In this document: positions 41,009 through 48,835 of the stretch, in pieces
Numbering within the stretch: the first letter of the stretch is position 1
Layout of the letters: each line of letters opens with the position of its first letter
NCBI RefSeq assembly: GCF_018917435.1
Contig: NZ_JAHLOQ010000020.1
Location: 1-61,138 of the forward strand
DNA: 61,138 bases
Reading direction: 5' to 3'
Source of the DNA: Intestinibacter bartlettii
GTDB lineage: Bacteria; Bacillota; Clostridia; Peptostreptococcales; Peptostreptococcaceae
The notes under the pieces: model-generated
Told to the model about the DNA's origin: nothing
What the model saw: only the letters and a program-made list of their open reading frames with translations
Databases searched by the model: none
Position numbers and translations under genes: made by a program

Positions 41009-41044
41009 CGACGATGGTGATTAAATAAGTAATTACCATCGTCG
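41009..41044. repeat. Isolated 14-bp hairpin between ogt and the EFR1 gene
   Basis: CGACGATGGTGATT (41009-41022), 8-base loop, AATTACCATCGTCG (41031-41044), one G-T pair. It is unusually GC-rich for this intergenic DNA and has no T-run on either side, so it does not look like a terminator. The flanking 435-base gap (40694-41128) has no gene. Confidence 0.6.
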
Positions 41045-41073
41045 CTGCATGTATAATATAATTTTACAAAATA

Positions 41074-41099
41074 AAAAAGCAACTGATGAGTTGCTTTTT
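41074..41099. terminator. Terminator after the EFR1 gene
   Basis: AAAAAGCAAC (41074-41083), loop, GTTGCTTTTT (41090-41099): 10-bp stem with A/T runs giving bidirectional function. It lies 30 bp past the EFR1-family stop. Confidence 0.8.
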
Positions 41100-41128
41100 T
41101 ATTTATAAATAATTTTCTTTAATTAATT

Positions 41129-41929
41129 CTATATAGGTTCACTATCTTTTTTCTCTTGTTTTAACAACGGATTATAATATCGTCCTTTTTTTCTTGTAGC
41201 TTTGCCATACTGAATCGCTTCTTGTGGACATCTACAAATACATGCCATACACTTTGTACAGTTTTGGGACCACATAGGTCTTCCTTTATATAACTCTATA
41301 TTTTTATAAGGACATACTTTAACGCAAAGTCCACATGAATTACATTTATTATCGACATTAAATTTTGATGTTCCCATACAAAAAATATAAAATAAAGGCT
41401 TTACAATATATGTTTTAAAGTAGTCCATTATATAATATTTATCCTTATCAAAAGCATGTAATCGTCTATCTTTAATTTCTTCGTTTATTGTAACTATATT
41501 TTTTTGTGCATCTTCTAACTTTTTATTTCTCAAAAGTGTAGAATCTAAATCAAACATAGTTATAAAATTTTCCGGCATTTGTATAAATGCAGTATAGTAT
41601 ATCTCCATCTTTTTATCTTTGAACATATTATCAAGATACTTTGACATACATCCTGTATCACTCCCGCAAGTATAAACTGAAAATAAATAATGTTGTCTAT
41701 ACCCATTGAATTTTATCTTTTTTATAAAATCCTCAACTATTCGAGGTGGCGCCCATGAATATGTGGGAAATACAAATCCTATTTTTTCTTTTCTATCTAA
41801 ATCATAAATATATTCTTCTTGATCTTTTTGCAATTCTGATGCGATATCTATTAATCTTTCATTTTGATACTTGCTTATTACTTGAGCTACCCATAAAGAA
41901 TTACCGGTTCCTGAGTAATAAAATATCAT
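41129..41929 (-). CDS. EFR1-family flavodoxin-ferredoxin protein
   Basis: 266 residues. The flavodoxin-like N-terminal part begins MIFYYSGTGNSLWVA (FMN phosphate loop SGTGNS). The C-terminal part has two [4Fe-4S] ferredoxin motifs, CNSCGLCVKVCP and CTKCMACICRCP. The fusion occurs widely in anaerobes as a putative electron carrier of unknown partner. A Trp/Pro-rich WAPPRIVEDFI block fits flavodoxin-type binding. It is a single gene with an extended -10 box upstream (42045-42040). Confidence 0.8.
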   Translation of the reverse strand: MIFYYSGTGNSLWVAQVISKYQNERLIDIASELQKDQEEYIYDLDRKEKIGFVFPTYSWAPPRIVEDFIKKIKFNGYRQHYLFSVYTCGSDTGCMSKYLDNMFKDKKMEIYYTAFIQMPENFITMFDLDSTLLRNKKLEDAQKNIVTINEEIKDRRLHAFDKDKYYIMDYFKTYIVKPLFYIFCMGTSKFNVDNKCNSCGLCVKVCPYKNIELYKGRPMWSQNCTKCMACICRCPQEAIQYGKATRKKGRYYNPLLKQEKKDSEPI

Positions 41930-42417
41930 ATGTCTCTTCCCCCTAACATGTAAAGTCTCCTCTACTTCTATAAATGAACTTATATATCAATATTTTCAAT
42001 ATATAAAATATTCTCTTCTAGTGCTATTTGTTTAAATTTATTATAGCATATATGTTTTTCTTATTTATATCTATAATTTACGATAATTAAATTAATTTAA
42101 CACGAATTTAATTATCCCCTTTATTTTATTATAATAATGTTATCTATTTTTAATGTATAATTAATTTTAATTTCTTATATATTTTATTTTAAGCAAATTA
42201 TTTTATAAGTTATGAAAAACTAAAAATATATTTCAATAAAAAAATCTCAGGGACTAGGAATCCTGAGATTTTTATCGGTTATACCCTAATGATTTTTTTA
42301 ACCATTTCTTACTATTTATATTATAACCTATATTTATCAATTTTTATAGTAATATTTTATTATATCACTTATTAAAATGTTATTTTTATCTAAAAAAAAT
42401 AATATGTAAATTTCTTT
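41930..42417. other. AT-rich gap with promoter and terminator
   Basis: About 490 bases without a gene. Minus strand TGCTATAAT at 42048-42040 is an extended -10 for the EFR1 gene, about 110 bp before its start. A 12-bp hairpin at 42240-42273 can terminate the DUF2325 transcript. The rest has no recognised feature. Confidence 0.45.
42240..42273. terminator. Bidirectional hairpin terminator
   Basis: AAAAATCTCAGG (42240-42251) with CCTGAGATTTTT (42262-42273). It lies about 145 bp past the DUF2325 stop; no other gene is near enough to be its owner. Confidence 0.75.
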
Positions 42418-42753
42418 TTATTGATGTTTCATTATACAATTTTTATTCTTACATACTCTACAAGCACCTGTACATTCATCAACTAAATCTAATGATTGCT
42501 CAAATGCAAACTTACTATTATTTTTATTTCTTATTATAGGTATATCTTGTTTTTTTGCCTGAGTCTCAACCGATGCCATTAATTTGTGCGACACTGTTGA
42601 AGTAAATATTACTATTGCATCGGGACTACCGATTGATCTTTTAACCTTTGACGACATATTCAAAACTACCTTAGCTTTATATCCCCTATTTTTAGCTAAT
42701 TGTATGTAATCCCTTTTCATTCTTTCATTTCCGCCAACTACTACTAAACTCAT
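42418..42753 (-). CDS. DUF2325 protein
   Basis: 111 residues. MSLVVVGGNERMKRDY starts a Rossmann-like fold typical of DUF2325 (VVVGG ... HKLMASVETQAKKQDIPII). The C-terminus has four cysteines, C-x3-C-x2-C-x4-C (TGACRVCKNKNC), which could hold iron or zinc and are not found in all members. ATG 42753 has GGGGAGG 7-8 nt upstream; an in-frame extension of 24 codons beyond it overlaps the promoter and is not real coding. Two promoters with Fur-like boxes precede it, so expression likely rises when iron is low. Function unknown. Confidence 0.75.
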   Translation of the reverse strand: MSLVVVGGNERMKRDYIQLAKNRGYKAKVVLNMSSKVKRSIGSPDAIVIFTSTVSHKLMASVETQAKKQDIPIIRNKNNSKFAFEQSLDLVDECTGACRVCKNKNCIMKHQ

Positions 42754-42784
42754 ATTTCTTTCCTCCCCTTTTGATTTTCCGTTA

Positions 42785-42914
42785 TTATCAATTTGATAAT
42801 TATATTCTAATTTATTTATTTTCATTTGTCAAGCAAATGATATTGATTATCATTTTAATATTATGTTATAGCATATTATCTAACTTGTCAAGCCAAATGA
42901 TAATATTTATCATT
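42785..42914 (-). promoter_or_regulatory. Tandem promoters with three Fur-like boxes upstream of DUF2325
   Basis: Boxes: AATGATAATATTTATCATT (42896-42914), AATGATATTGATTATCATT (42836-42854) and TTATCAATTTGATAA (42785-42799). Promoters (minus strand): TTGACA (42891-42886)-N17-TAACAT (42868-42863), and TTGACA (42832-42827)-N17-TAGAAT (42809-42804). Each upstream box abuts or nearly abuts its -35. TTGTCAAGC(C)AAATGATA is repeated on the plus strand in both. The boxes fit the Fur 19-mer GATAATGATAATCATTATC. Confidence 0.75.
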
Positions 42915-42935
42915 TATATTTTCCATTAAAAAAGT

Positions 42936-42975
42936 AAAAAAAGACTATGCATATTAAATACATAGCCTTTTTTTT
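42936..42975 (-). terminator. Terminator of aspS
   Basis: AAAAAAGACTATG (to 42949) with CATAGCCTTTTTTTT (42961-42975), one mismatch. It lies 27 bp past the aspS stop and before the Fur-controlled promoters. Confidence 0.8.
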
Positions 42976-43001
42976 AATTATATTAACAAAAATAACTTTT
43001 A

Positions 43002-44792
43002 TTATTCTTGTTCTTCTAAATCAACTTTTATGCTTAATTCTTCTAATTGACCTTCTTCTGGTAATCCTGGTGCATTAGTCATTGGGCATATAGCATTTTG
43101 GTTTTTAGGGAATGCTATTACCTCTCTTATGTTGTCAGCTCCTGTAAGTAACATCATAAGTCTGTCAAATCCGAATGCTAGACCTGCGTGTGGTGGAACA
43201 CCATATTTGAATGCTTCTAATAAGTATCCAAATTTATCGTTAGCAGTTTCTTCGCTCATTCCTAATGCTTTGAACATCTTTTCTTGAACTTCTTCATCAG
43301 ATATTCTCACACTACCTCCACCAAGCTCATATCCGTTTAATACCATATCATAAGCTTTAGCTCTTAATTGAGTTTTGTCTTCTTGATCTAATTTATCTAT
43401 ATCTTCGTCTAATGGGCAAGTGAATGGATGGTGCATTGCTATCATTCTACCTGTTTCTTCATCTTCTTCGAATAGTGGGAATTCAGTTACCCATAATAAA
43501 TTGTATTTGTTTTTGTCTATTAAGTCCATTTTTCTAGCAACTTCTAGTCTTAATTGACCTAATGCATCGTATACAACTTTGTTTTTGTCAGCTACGAATA
43601 ATATTAAGTCTCCTGCTTTAGCATCCATTCTGTCTAATATAGCTTTTATTTCTTCTTCTGTGAAGAATTTAGCTATTGGAGAATCTATACCTTCTTCAGT
43701 AACTTTTATCCAAGCTAAACCTTTAGCTTTATAAGTTTTAGCATGTTCTTCTAATTTTTTCATTCCTTTTTTAGAGAATGCATCTGCTCCACCTATTGCA
43801 TTTATAGCTCTAACACTTGAGTTAGCAGCATTTGCAGCTGATGAGAATACTCCAAATCCACAGTCTTTAACTAAGTCTGATAAATCTGTAAGTTCCATAG
43901 CAAATCTAGTGTCTGGTTTGTCAGAACCGAATCTGTCCATGGCTTCTTTGAAAGTCATTCTCTTAAGTGGTAATTCTATATCTATGTTGTGTATTTCTTT
44001 GAATATTCTTCCTATCATGTTTTCCATCATAGTCATAACATCATTTTCATCAACGAAAGACATTTCACAGTCTATTTGAGTGAATTCTGGTTGTCTATCA
44101 GCCCTTAAGTCTTCGTCTCTGAAACATTTAACTATTTGGAAGTATCTGTCCATACCACTTACCATTAATATTTGTTTGAATAATTGTGGTGATTGTGGTA
44201 AAGCGTAGAATTTACCTGGGTTAACTCTACTTGGTACAAGGTAGTCTCTAGCACCTTCTGGACTTGGTTTTATTAAGAAAGGTGTTTCTATTTCTAAGAA
44301 GTTGTTTTCAGATAAGTATTGTCTTACTATTTGAGCAACTTTACTTCTCATTATTAAGTTATTTTGCATAGAAGGCTTTCTTAAGTCTAAATATCTATAT
44401 TTTAATCTTTTATCTTCAGATACGTTGTCGTCATCTTTTATATATATTGGTGGAGTTTGAGATTTGCTAAGAACTCTAAGTTCTGTAGCAGATATTTCTA
44501 TATCTCCAGTTGCCATATTAGGGTTTTTAGATTGTCTTTCACGTACTATACCTTTTACAGCTATAACATATTCTGAACCTAATTTTTCAGCTTTTTCAAA
44601 TGCATCTTTGCTTACATCAGCATCGAATATTATTTGGCTTATTCCTCTTATATCTCTTAAATCAACGAATACTAATCCGCCTAAGTTTCTTTTCTTTTGA
44701 ACCCAACCATTTAGAATAACTTCTTGTCCAACATTGTCCATTCTAAGATCTCCACAATAGTGAGTTCTCTTTAATCCTTTTAACGTCTCCAT
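43002..44792 (-). CDS. aspS: Aspartyl-tRNA synthetase
   Basis: 596 residues. N-terminal OB anticodon domain (GWVQKKRNLGGLVFVDLRDI), class II core with motif 2 CFRDEDLRADRQPEFTQID and motif 3 AFGFDRLMMLL, and the bacterial GAD insertion (~300-410). It charges tRNA-Asp, perhaps also tRNA-Asn in indirect pathways. ATG 44792 has AAAGGAG 7 nt upstream. It follows hisS after about 95 bp, with no clear terminator between, and ends the hemZ-hisS-aspS group. Confidence 0.95.
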   Translation of the reverse strand: METLKGLKRTHYCGDLRMDNVGQEVILNGWVQKKRNLGGLVFVDLRDIRGISQIIFDADVSKDAFEKAEKLGSEYVIAVKGIVRERQSKNPNMATGDIEISATELRVLSKSQTPPIYIKDDDNVSEDKRLKYRYLDLRKPSMQNNLIMRSKVAQIVRQYLSENNFLEIETPFLIKPSPEGARDYLVPSRVNPGKFYALPQSPQLFKQILMVSGMDRYFQIVKCFRDEDLRADRQPEFTQIDCEMSFVDENDVMTMMENMIGRIFKEIHNIDIELPLKRMTFKEAMDRFGSDKPDTRFAMELTDLSDLVKDCGFGVFSSAANAANSSVRAINAIGGADAFSKKGMKKLEEHAKTYKAKGLAWIKVTEEGIDSPIAKFFTEEEIKAILDRMDAKAGDLILFVADKNKVVYDALGQLRLEVARKMDLIDKNKYNLLWVTEFPLFEEDEETGRMIAMHHPFTCPLDEDIDKLDQEDKTQLRAKAYDMVLNGYELGGGSVRISDEEVQEKMFKALGMSEETANDKFGYLLEAFKYGVPPHAGLAFGFDRLMMLLTGADNIREVIAFPKNQNAICPMTNAPGLPEEGQLEELSIKVDLEEQE

Positions 44793-44887
44793 GTTTTTCT
44801 CCTTTATATTGTACACACTAAAGGAGGACTACTATTTTGTGGTTAGCAAAAATATAAGCAGCCCCCGTAGTATTTTCTTATATTAGA

Positions 44888-46150
44888 TTATAATCTTTTT
44901 TTAAGTTCGTCAACTAATTCGCTTAGTTTTATAGTTGTTTGTTCTGATGTTTTCATATTTTTAAGTGTTGCAGTGTCGTTAGCTAACTCATCATCACCTA
45001 TAACAACTGTGTATTTAGCGTTAAGTTTATCAGAGTATTTAAATTGAGCTTTAAGACTCTTATCTAAGTGGTCATTGTCAGCACTTATGTGATTAGCTCT
45101 TAAGTCTTTTATTAATTTAAAACTCTTAGTTTTAGCTGCATCACCTATAGTTGCTATATATATATCAGTTGATTTTGGATTTTCTATTTCTATATTATTA
45201 TTTTCTAAAGTTAATAATAATCTCTCTACTCCAAGACCAAATCCTATACCACTTATTCCTTTTGGTCCACCAAGCATTTCAACTAATCCGTCGTATCTTC
45301 CTCCACCACAAACTGTACTTTGAGATCCGATATCGTTAGATATTATTTCGAATGCAGTTTTCTTATAATAGTCTAATCCTCTAACTATTGTTTTATCAAC
45401 TACATAGTTTATATCCATTTCTTTTAAGTAAGTTTGTAATTTTTCAAAATGGTCTTTACAATCATCACATAAGTGGTCAATCATGAAAGGTATATCTTGT
45501 AAGTTTTCTTTACAGTGAGGATTTTTACAGTCTATAACTCTCATTGGATTTTTATCTTTTCTTTCTAGACAAGTTTCGCATAATACGTCTACTTTTTTAT
45601 CTAGATATTCTTTTAATTTTCTGTTGTATTCTTCTCTACATGTTGGGCATCCTACAGAGTTTATATTAACTGATAAGTTTTTAAGTCCCATTTCATTGAA
45701 GAATTGTACTGCAAGGCTTATAACTTCAGCATCTACTGATGGTCCATCACTTCCTAATACTTCTATACCAAATTGGTGGAATTGTCTTTGTCTACCTGCT
45801 TGTGGTCTTTCATATCTAAAGCAAGGAGTTATGTAGTATAATTTTGTTGGTTGTGTATCAGCATACATTTTGTTTTCTATGAATGATCTGATAACACCTG
45901 CAGTCCCTTCTGGTTTTAAACTTAATTGTCTATCTCCTCTATCAGTAAAACTATACATTTCTTTTTGAACTACGTCAGTTGTGTCCCCAACACTTCTAGC
46001 AAATACTTCTGTGTGTTCAAAGATAGGAGTTCTTATTTCTTCATATCCATATAATGCACAAATTTCTCTGAATTTCTTTTCTACATAATGCCATTTATAT
46101 ACATCCTTTGGTGTTATATCTTTAGTTCCTCTAGGTGCTTTACTTAACAT
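44888..46150 (-). CDS. hisS: Histidyl-tRNA synthetase
   Basis: 420 residues. Class II core: motif 2 CFRYERPQAGRQRQFHQFG, histidine-A loop VVDKTIVRGLDYY, motif 3 GFGLGVERLLL; C-terminal anticodon domain (~325-420). A cysteine set (CPTCREEY...CETCLERKDKNP) and HCKEN lie in the insertion domain and may bind zinc. ATG 46150 has GAGGAGG 9 nt upstream; the start overlaps the hemZ 3' end by 11 bp, so translation is coupled. A six-codon longer frame would cover that ribosome site. Confidence 0.95.
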   Translation of the reverse strand: MLSKAPRGTKDITPKDVYKWHYVEKKFREICALYGYEEIRTPIFEHTEVFARSVGDTTDVVQKEMYSFTDRGDRQLSLKPEGTAGVIRSFIENKMYADTQPTKLYYITPCFRYERPQAGRQRQFHQFGIEVLGSDGPSVDAEVISLAVQFFNEMGLKNLSVNINSVGCPTCREEYNRKLKEYLDKKVDVLCETCLERKDKNPMRVIDCKNPHCKENLQDIPFMIDHLCDDCKDHFEKLQTYLKEMDINYVVDKTIVRGLDYYKKTAFEIISNDIGSQSTVCGGGRYDGLVEMLGGPKGISGIGFGLGVERLLLTLENNNIEIENPKSTDIYIATIGDAAKTKSFKLIKDLRANHISADNDHLDKSLKAQFKYSDKLNAKYTVVIGDDELANDTATLKNMKTSEQTTIKLSELVDELKKRL

Positions 46151-47612
46151 TCTTCTGTACCTCCTCATATTTTCTATTTATCATTTCGTCAACTCTATCA
46201 ATATATTGTTCTAGATTTTTGACGTTTTCTACTCTTTCAATTCTATTTTCATCTGCGTATACAAATTTTGTTATTGAACCTGCCCCTAAAGCTATATTGC
46301 TTTGGCGTTCCTCCATAATTTGAATATTGTATATACATTCATATCCTTCTTTAGCATAACCTATATTTTCTAGATTTCCTAGCATATGTTTTTGTCTATA
46401 CATGTAATATGGATTAAGTCCCATATTTTTTGCATACTTCATAGATAAATCTATCATTTTAGTCATTTCATCAAATTGAGTTAATTCGTAATTGTCTATA
46501 TTTTCTTTTAACTTAGATGTTCTCTTAACTGCTAATGTATGAACTGTTAAACTCTCTGGAGAAAGTTTTTCTATTTGTTTTAATGTATTTTCTACCATTT
46601 CTAGGTCTTCATCAACAAGTCCTAAAATTATATCCATATTAATATTATCAAATCCTAGCTCTCTCGCCAACTGGAAACATTCAATTATATCATTTACACT
46701 ATGTTTTCTTCCGACCTTTTGTAAAGTTTCGTCGTTCATAGTTTGTGGATTTATACTAATTCTGCTTACACCGTGTTTTTTAAGAACTTCTAGAATTTCT
46801 CTATTTATTGTATCAGGTCTTCCTGCTTCAACAGTAAACTCTTTTATTTTACTTAAATCAAATTCTTTATATAATCCTTTTATTAAAGTGTCCATTTCCT
46901 CTGGTGATAGAGTTGTAGGAGTACCTCCACCTATATATAAAGTTTCTATCTCCTTGTTGTTATCTCTAAGAAGTTCTGCAACTCCCCTTGATTCTTCAAG
47001 CAGTTTTTCAACATATAAAGATTTTTTAGATCCAAATTTGTCTACAGGATTCGCTGGGAATGAGCAGTAATAACATCTTGTTGGACAGAAAGGAATCCCT
47101 ACATATAATGATACCTTATTTTCATCTATTGGATATATAAATTTTCTTTCTCTTTTTGCAATATTTAATGCTAATTCTATTTTATCATCTTTTATATAAT
47201 AATCTTCTTGTAATTTTTCTTTTATAAATTCTTCATCTTTTCCTTCGTCTAATAAAGCATGGACAATTTTTACAGGTCTTATTCCTGTAAGTATTCCCCA
47301 AGGTACATTAGATTCAAATTTTTGTTCAAGAATTTTGAACATACTTCTTTTTATAGTCTCTTTTATAGTTTTTTTACGAGCTCTTTCGTCTAAACCACTT
47401 AAGTCTCTGTAATCTACATTACTAAGTATTTCTTGATAGTTTTCACAGTAAACAGTTTTTGAGAAAACTCTATCTCCATGATAGAAAATACTATTTTCAA
47501 TTACCATCATGCAGTCTCTTTCGTCTATAAATCTAAAATCAGAAGTAAATAATTTTATAAGTTCACTTACTTCGTATTTATAATCATGTCCTTTTAGAAC
47601 AACTCCTATCAT
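46140..47612 (-). CDS. hemZ: Oxygen-independent coproporphyrinogen dehydrogenase-like radical SAM protein HemZ
   Basis: 490 residues. N-terminal ~165-residue domain special to HemZ, then a radical SAM core with the [4Fe-4S] cysteines C176-x3-C180-x2-C183 (IPFCPTRCYYCSFP), and GGGTPTTLS as the SAM-binding glycine motif. HemN-like C-terminus follows. HemZ is the Firmicutes relative of HemN; heme synthesis is otherwise not visible here, so the substrate is uncertain. It overlaps hisS by 11 bp downstream. ATG 47612 has AAAAGGAG upstream. Confidence 0.85.
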   Translation of the reverse strand: MIGVVLKGHDYKYEVSELIKLFTSDFRFIDERDCMMVIENSIFYHGDRVFSKTVYCENYQEILSNVDYRDLSGLDERARKKTIKETIKRSMFKILEQKFESNVPWGILTGIRPVKIVHALLDEGKDEEFIKEKLQEDYYIKDDKIELALNIAKRERKFIYPIDENKVSLYVGIPFCPTRCYYCSFPANPVDKFGSKKSLYVEKLLEESRGVAELLRDNNKEIETLYIGGGTPTTLSPEEMDTLIKGLYKEFDLSKIKEFTVEAGRPDTINREILEVLKKHGVSRISINPQTMNDETLQKVGRKHSVNDIIECFQLARELGFDNINMDIILGLVDEDLEMVENTLKQIEKLSPESLTVHTLAVKRTSKLKENIDNYELTQFDEMTKMIDLSMKYAKNMGLNPYYMYRQKHMLGNLENIGYAKEGYECIYNIQIMEERQSNIALGAGSITKFVYADENRIERVENVKNLEQYIDRVDEMINRKYEEVQKNVK

Positions 47613-47661
47613 TTTACGTCTCCTTTTATCGTTATCGCTATTTTTCTATTAAAAAAATAAA

Positions 47662-47695
47662 CCAGTACTGCTTTAATTAGCTAAAACAGTACTGG
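47662..47695 (-). terminator. Terminator of the recJ-apt-rel-dtd-MBL group
   Basis: CCAGTACTG (47662-47670) with CAGTACTGG (47687-47695), perfect 9-bp stem. The minus strand continues into a T-rich tail. It lies 7 bp past the MBL stop. Confidence 0.8.
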
Positions 47696-47701
47696 AAAAA
47701 C

Positions 47702-48325
47702 TTAAATTTGTTGCATATATGGATTCATTCTTTTTTCTACTCCAATTGTAGATGTAGGTCCATGTCCTGGATATATTACTGCATTATCATCGTATTTAGC
47801 TAATTTTCTTAAAGATTTCATCATTTGTTTGTAATCTCCGCCATAAAAATCAGTTCTTCCTATACTTCCTGCAAATAAAGTATCCCCTGTGAATATGTGT
47901 TCTCCTACTTTTATACACATTCCACCTTTTGTATGACCTGGAGTGTGTATAATTTTTAATTTAAGGCTTCCAAGTTCTATAATGTCGCCTTCTTGAACAT
48001 ACTCATCCGCATCAAATTCAACTAAAGGCCCTGGAAGTTGAGCACTTAAATTTTTATTTCTGTCTATTAATACTTCTTCTTCATTTACATGAGCTACTAT
48101 TTTAGCATTTGTTTTGCTTTTAATTTCTGGTACACGACATATATGATCACCGTGTCCATGAGTTAATATTATATATTCTACAGTCAGTCCATGTTGTTTT
48201 ATCTTATTGAATATATCTATAACACTTCCACCTGGATCTATTACTGCACATTTTTTAGTTTTTTCGTCTCCAAGTATATAAGTATTTTCATCCATAAATC
48301 TATCTACAACTTTTTCAATTATCAT
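47702..48325 (-). CDS. MBL-fold metal-dependent hydrolase (glyoxalase II-like)
   Basis: 207 residues. Metallo-beta-lactamase metal motif LTHGHGDHI, then HTPGHTKGGMCI, FTGDTLFAGSIGRTDF and YPGHGPTSTIG. The length and the TLFAGSIGRTDF block match the YcbL/GloB-type small hydrolases. It may cleave thioesters such as glutathione-like conjugates, but that is not shown. ATG 48325 has GGGGGG 7 nt upstream; TTG 48328 is less likely. It sits 12 bp after dtd. Confidence 0.8.
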   Translation of the reverse strand: MIIEKVVDRFMDENTYILGDEKTKKCAVIDPGGSVIDIFNKIKQHGLTVEYIILTHGHGDHICRVPEIKSKTNAKIVAHVNEEEVLIDRNKNLSAQLPGPLVEFDADEYVQEGDIIELGSLKLKIIHTPGHTKGGMCIKVGEHIFTGDTLFAGSIGRTDFYGGDYKQMMKSLRKLAKYDDNAVIYPGHGPTSTIGVEKRMNPYMQQI

Positions 48326-48336
48326 CAAAATCCCCC

Positions 48337-48786
48337 CTAGAAAGCTTTCTTAGATTCTAATAAAATTGTTACTGGACCATCATTTGTAAGTTCTACCATC
48401 ATGTGAGCACCAAATTCTCCTGTCCCTACAGTGATTCCTTGTGCTCTTAATTTTTCTACAAATTCTTCATATAAAGGATTTGCAATCTCTGGTCTTGCAG
48501 CATCAGAAAAGCTTGGTCTTCTTCCTTTTCTCGCGTCTCCATAAAGTGTAAACTGAGATACTGCCATTACTTCTCCATTTATGTCTTTTAAAGATAAGTT
48601 CATTTTATCATTCTCATCTTCAAATATTCTTAGATTTGATACTTTATCTACCATATAGTCTACGTCTTTAGAAGTATCATCATGAGTTACTCCTAATAAA
48701 ACTAATAGTCCTTTTTTTACTTCTCCAGTTACTCTTTCATCTACAGTAACTCTTGAACTTGATACTCTTTGAACAACAGCTCTCAT
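48337..48786 (-). CDS. dtd: D-aminoacyl-tRNA deacylase
   Basis: 149 residues, exact family length. [16 protein letters not shown] at the start, the catalytic SQFTLYGD block, and the cross-subunit Gly-cis-Pro motif region in NDGPVTI near the end. The enzyme frees tRNAs mischarged with D-amino acids or glycine. ATG 48786 is used; it follows rel by 49 bp, as in many Firmicutes. Confidence 0.95.
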   Translation of the reverse strand: MRAVVQRVSSSRVTVDERVTGEVKKGLLVLLGVTHDDTSKDVDYMVDKVSNLRIFEDENDKMNLSLKDINGEVMAVSQFTLYGDARKGRRPSFSDAARPEIANPLYEEFVEKLRAQGITVGTGEFGAHMMVELTNDGPVTILLESKKAF

Positions 48787-48835
48787 ATCTGCCTCCCTAA
48801 ATTTTAGATTAGTTTATTAGTATAAAATCCTGGGA

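Noticed and set aside
42754-42825. 24-codon N-terminal extension of DUF2325
   Set aside because: It covers the ribosome site, a Fur-like box and a -10 region; the ATG at 42753 gives the conserved start.
44793-44887. Riboswitch or T-box between hisS and aspS
   Set aside because: No TGGTACCGCG-type core or stable stem with T-run is visible in the 95 bases.
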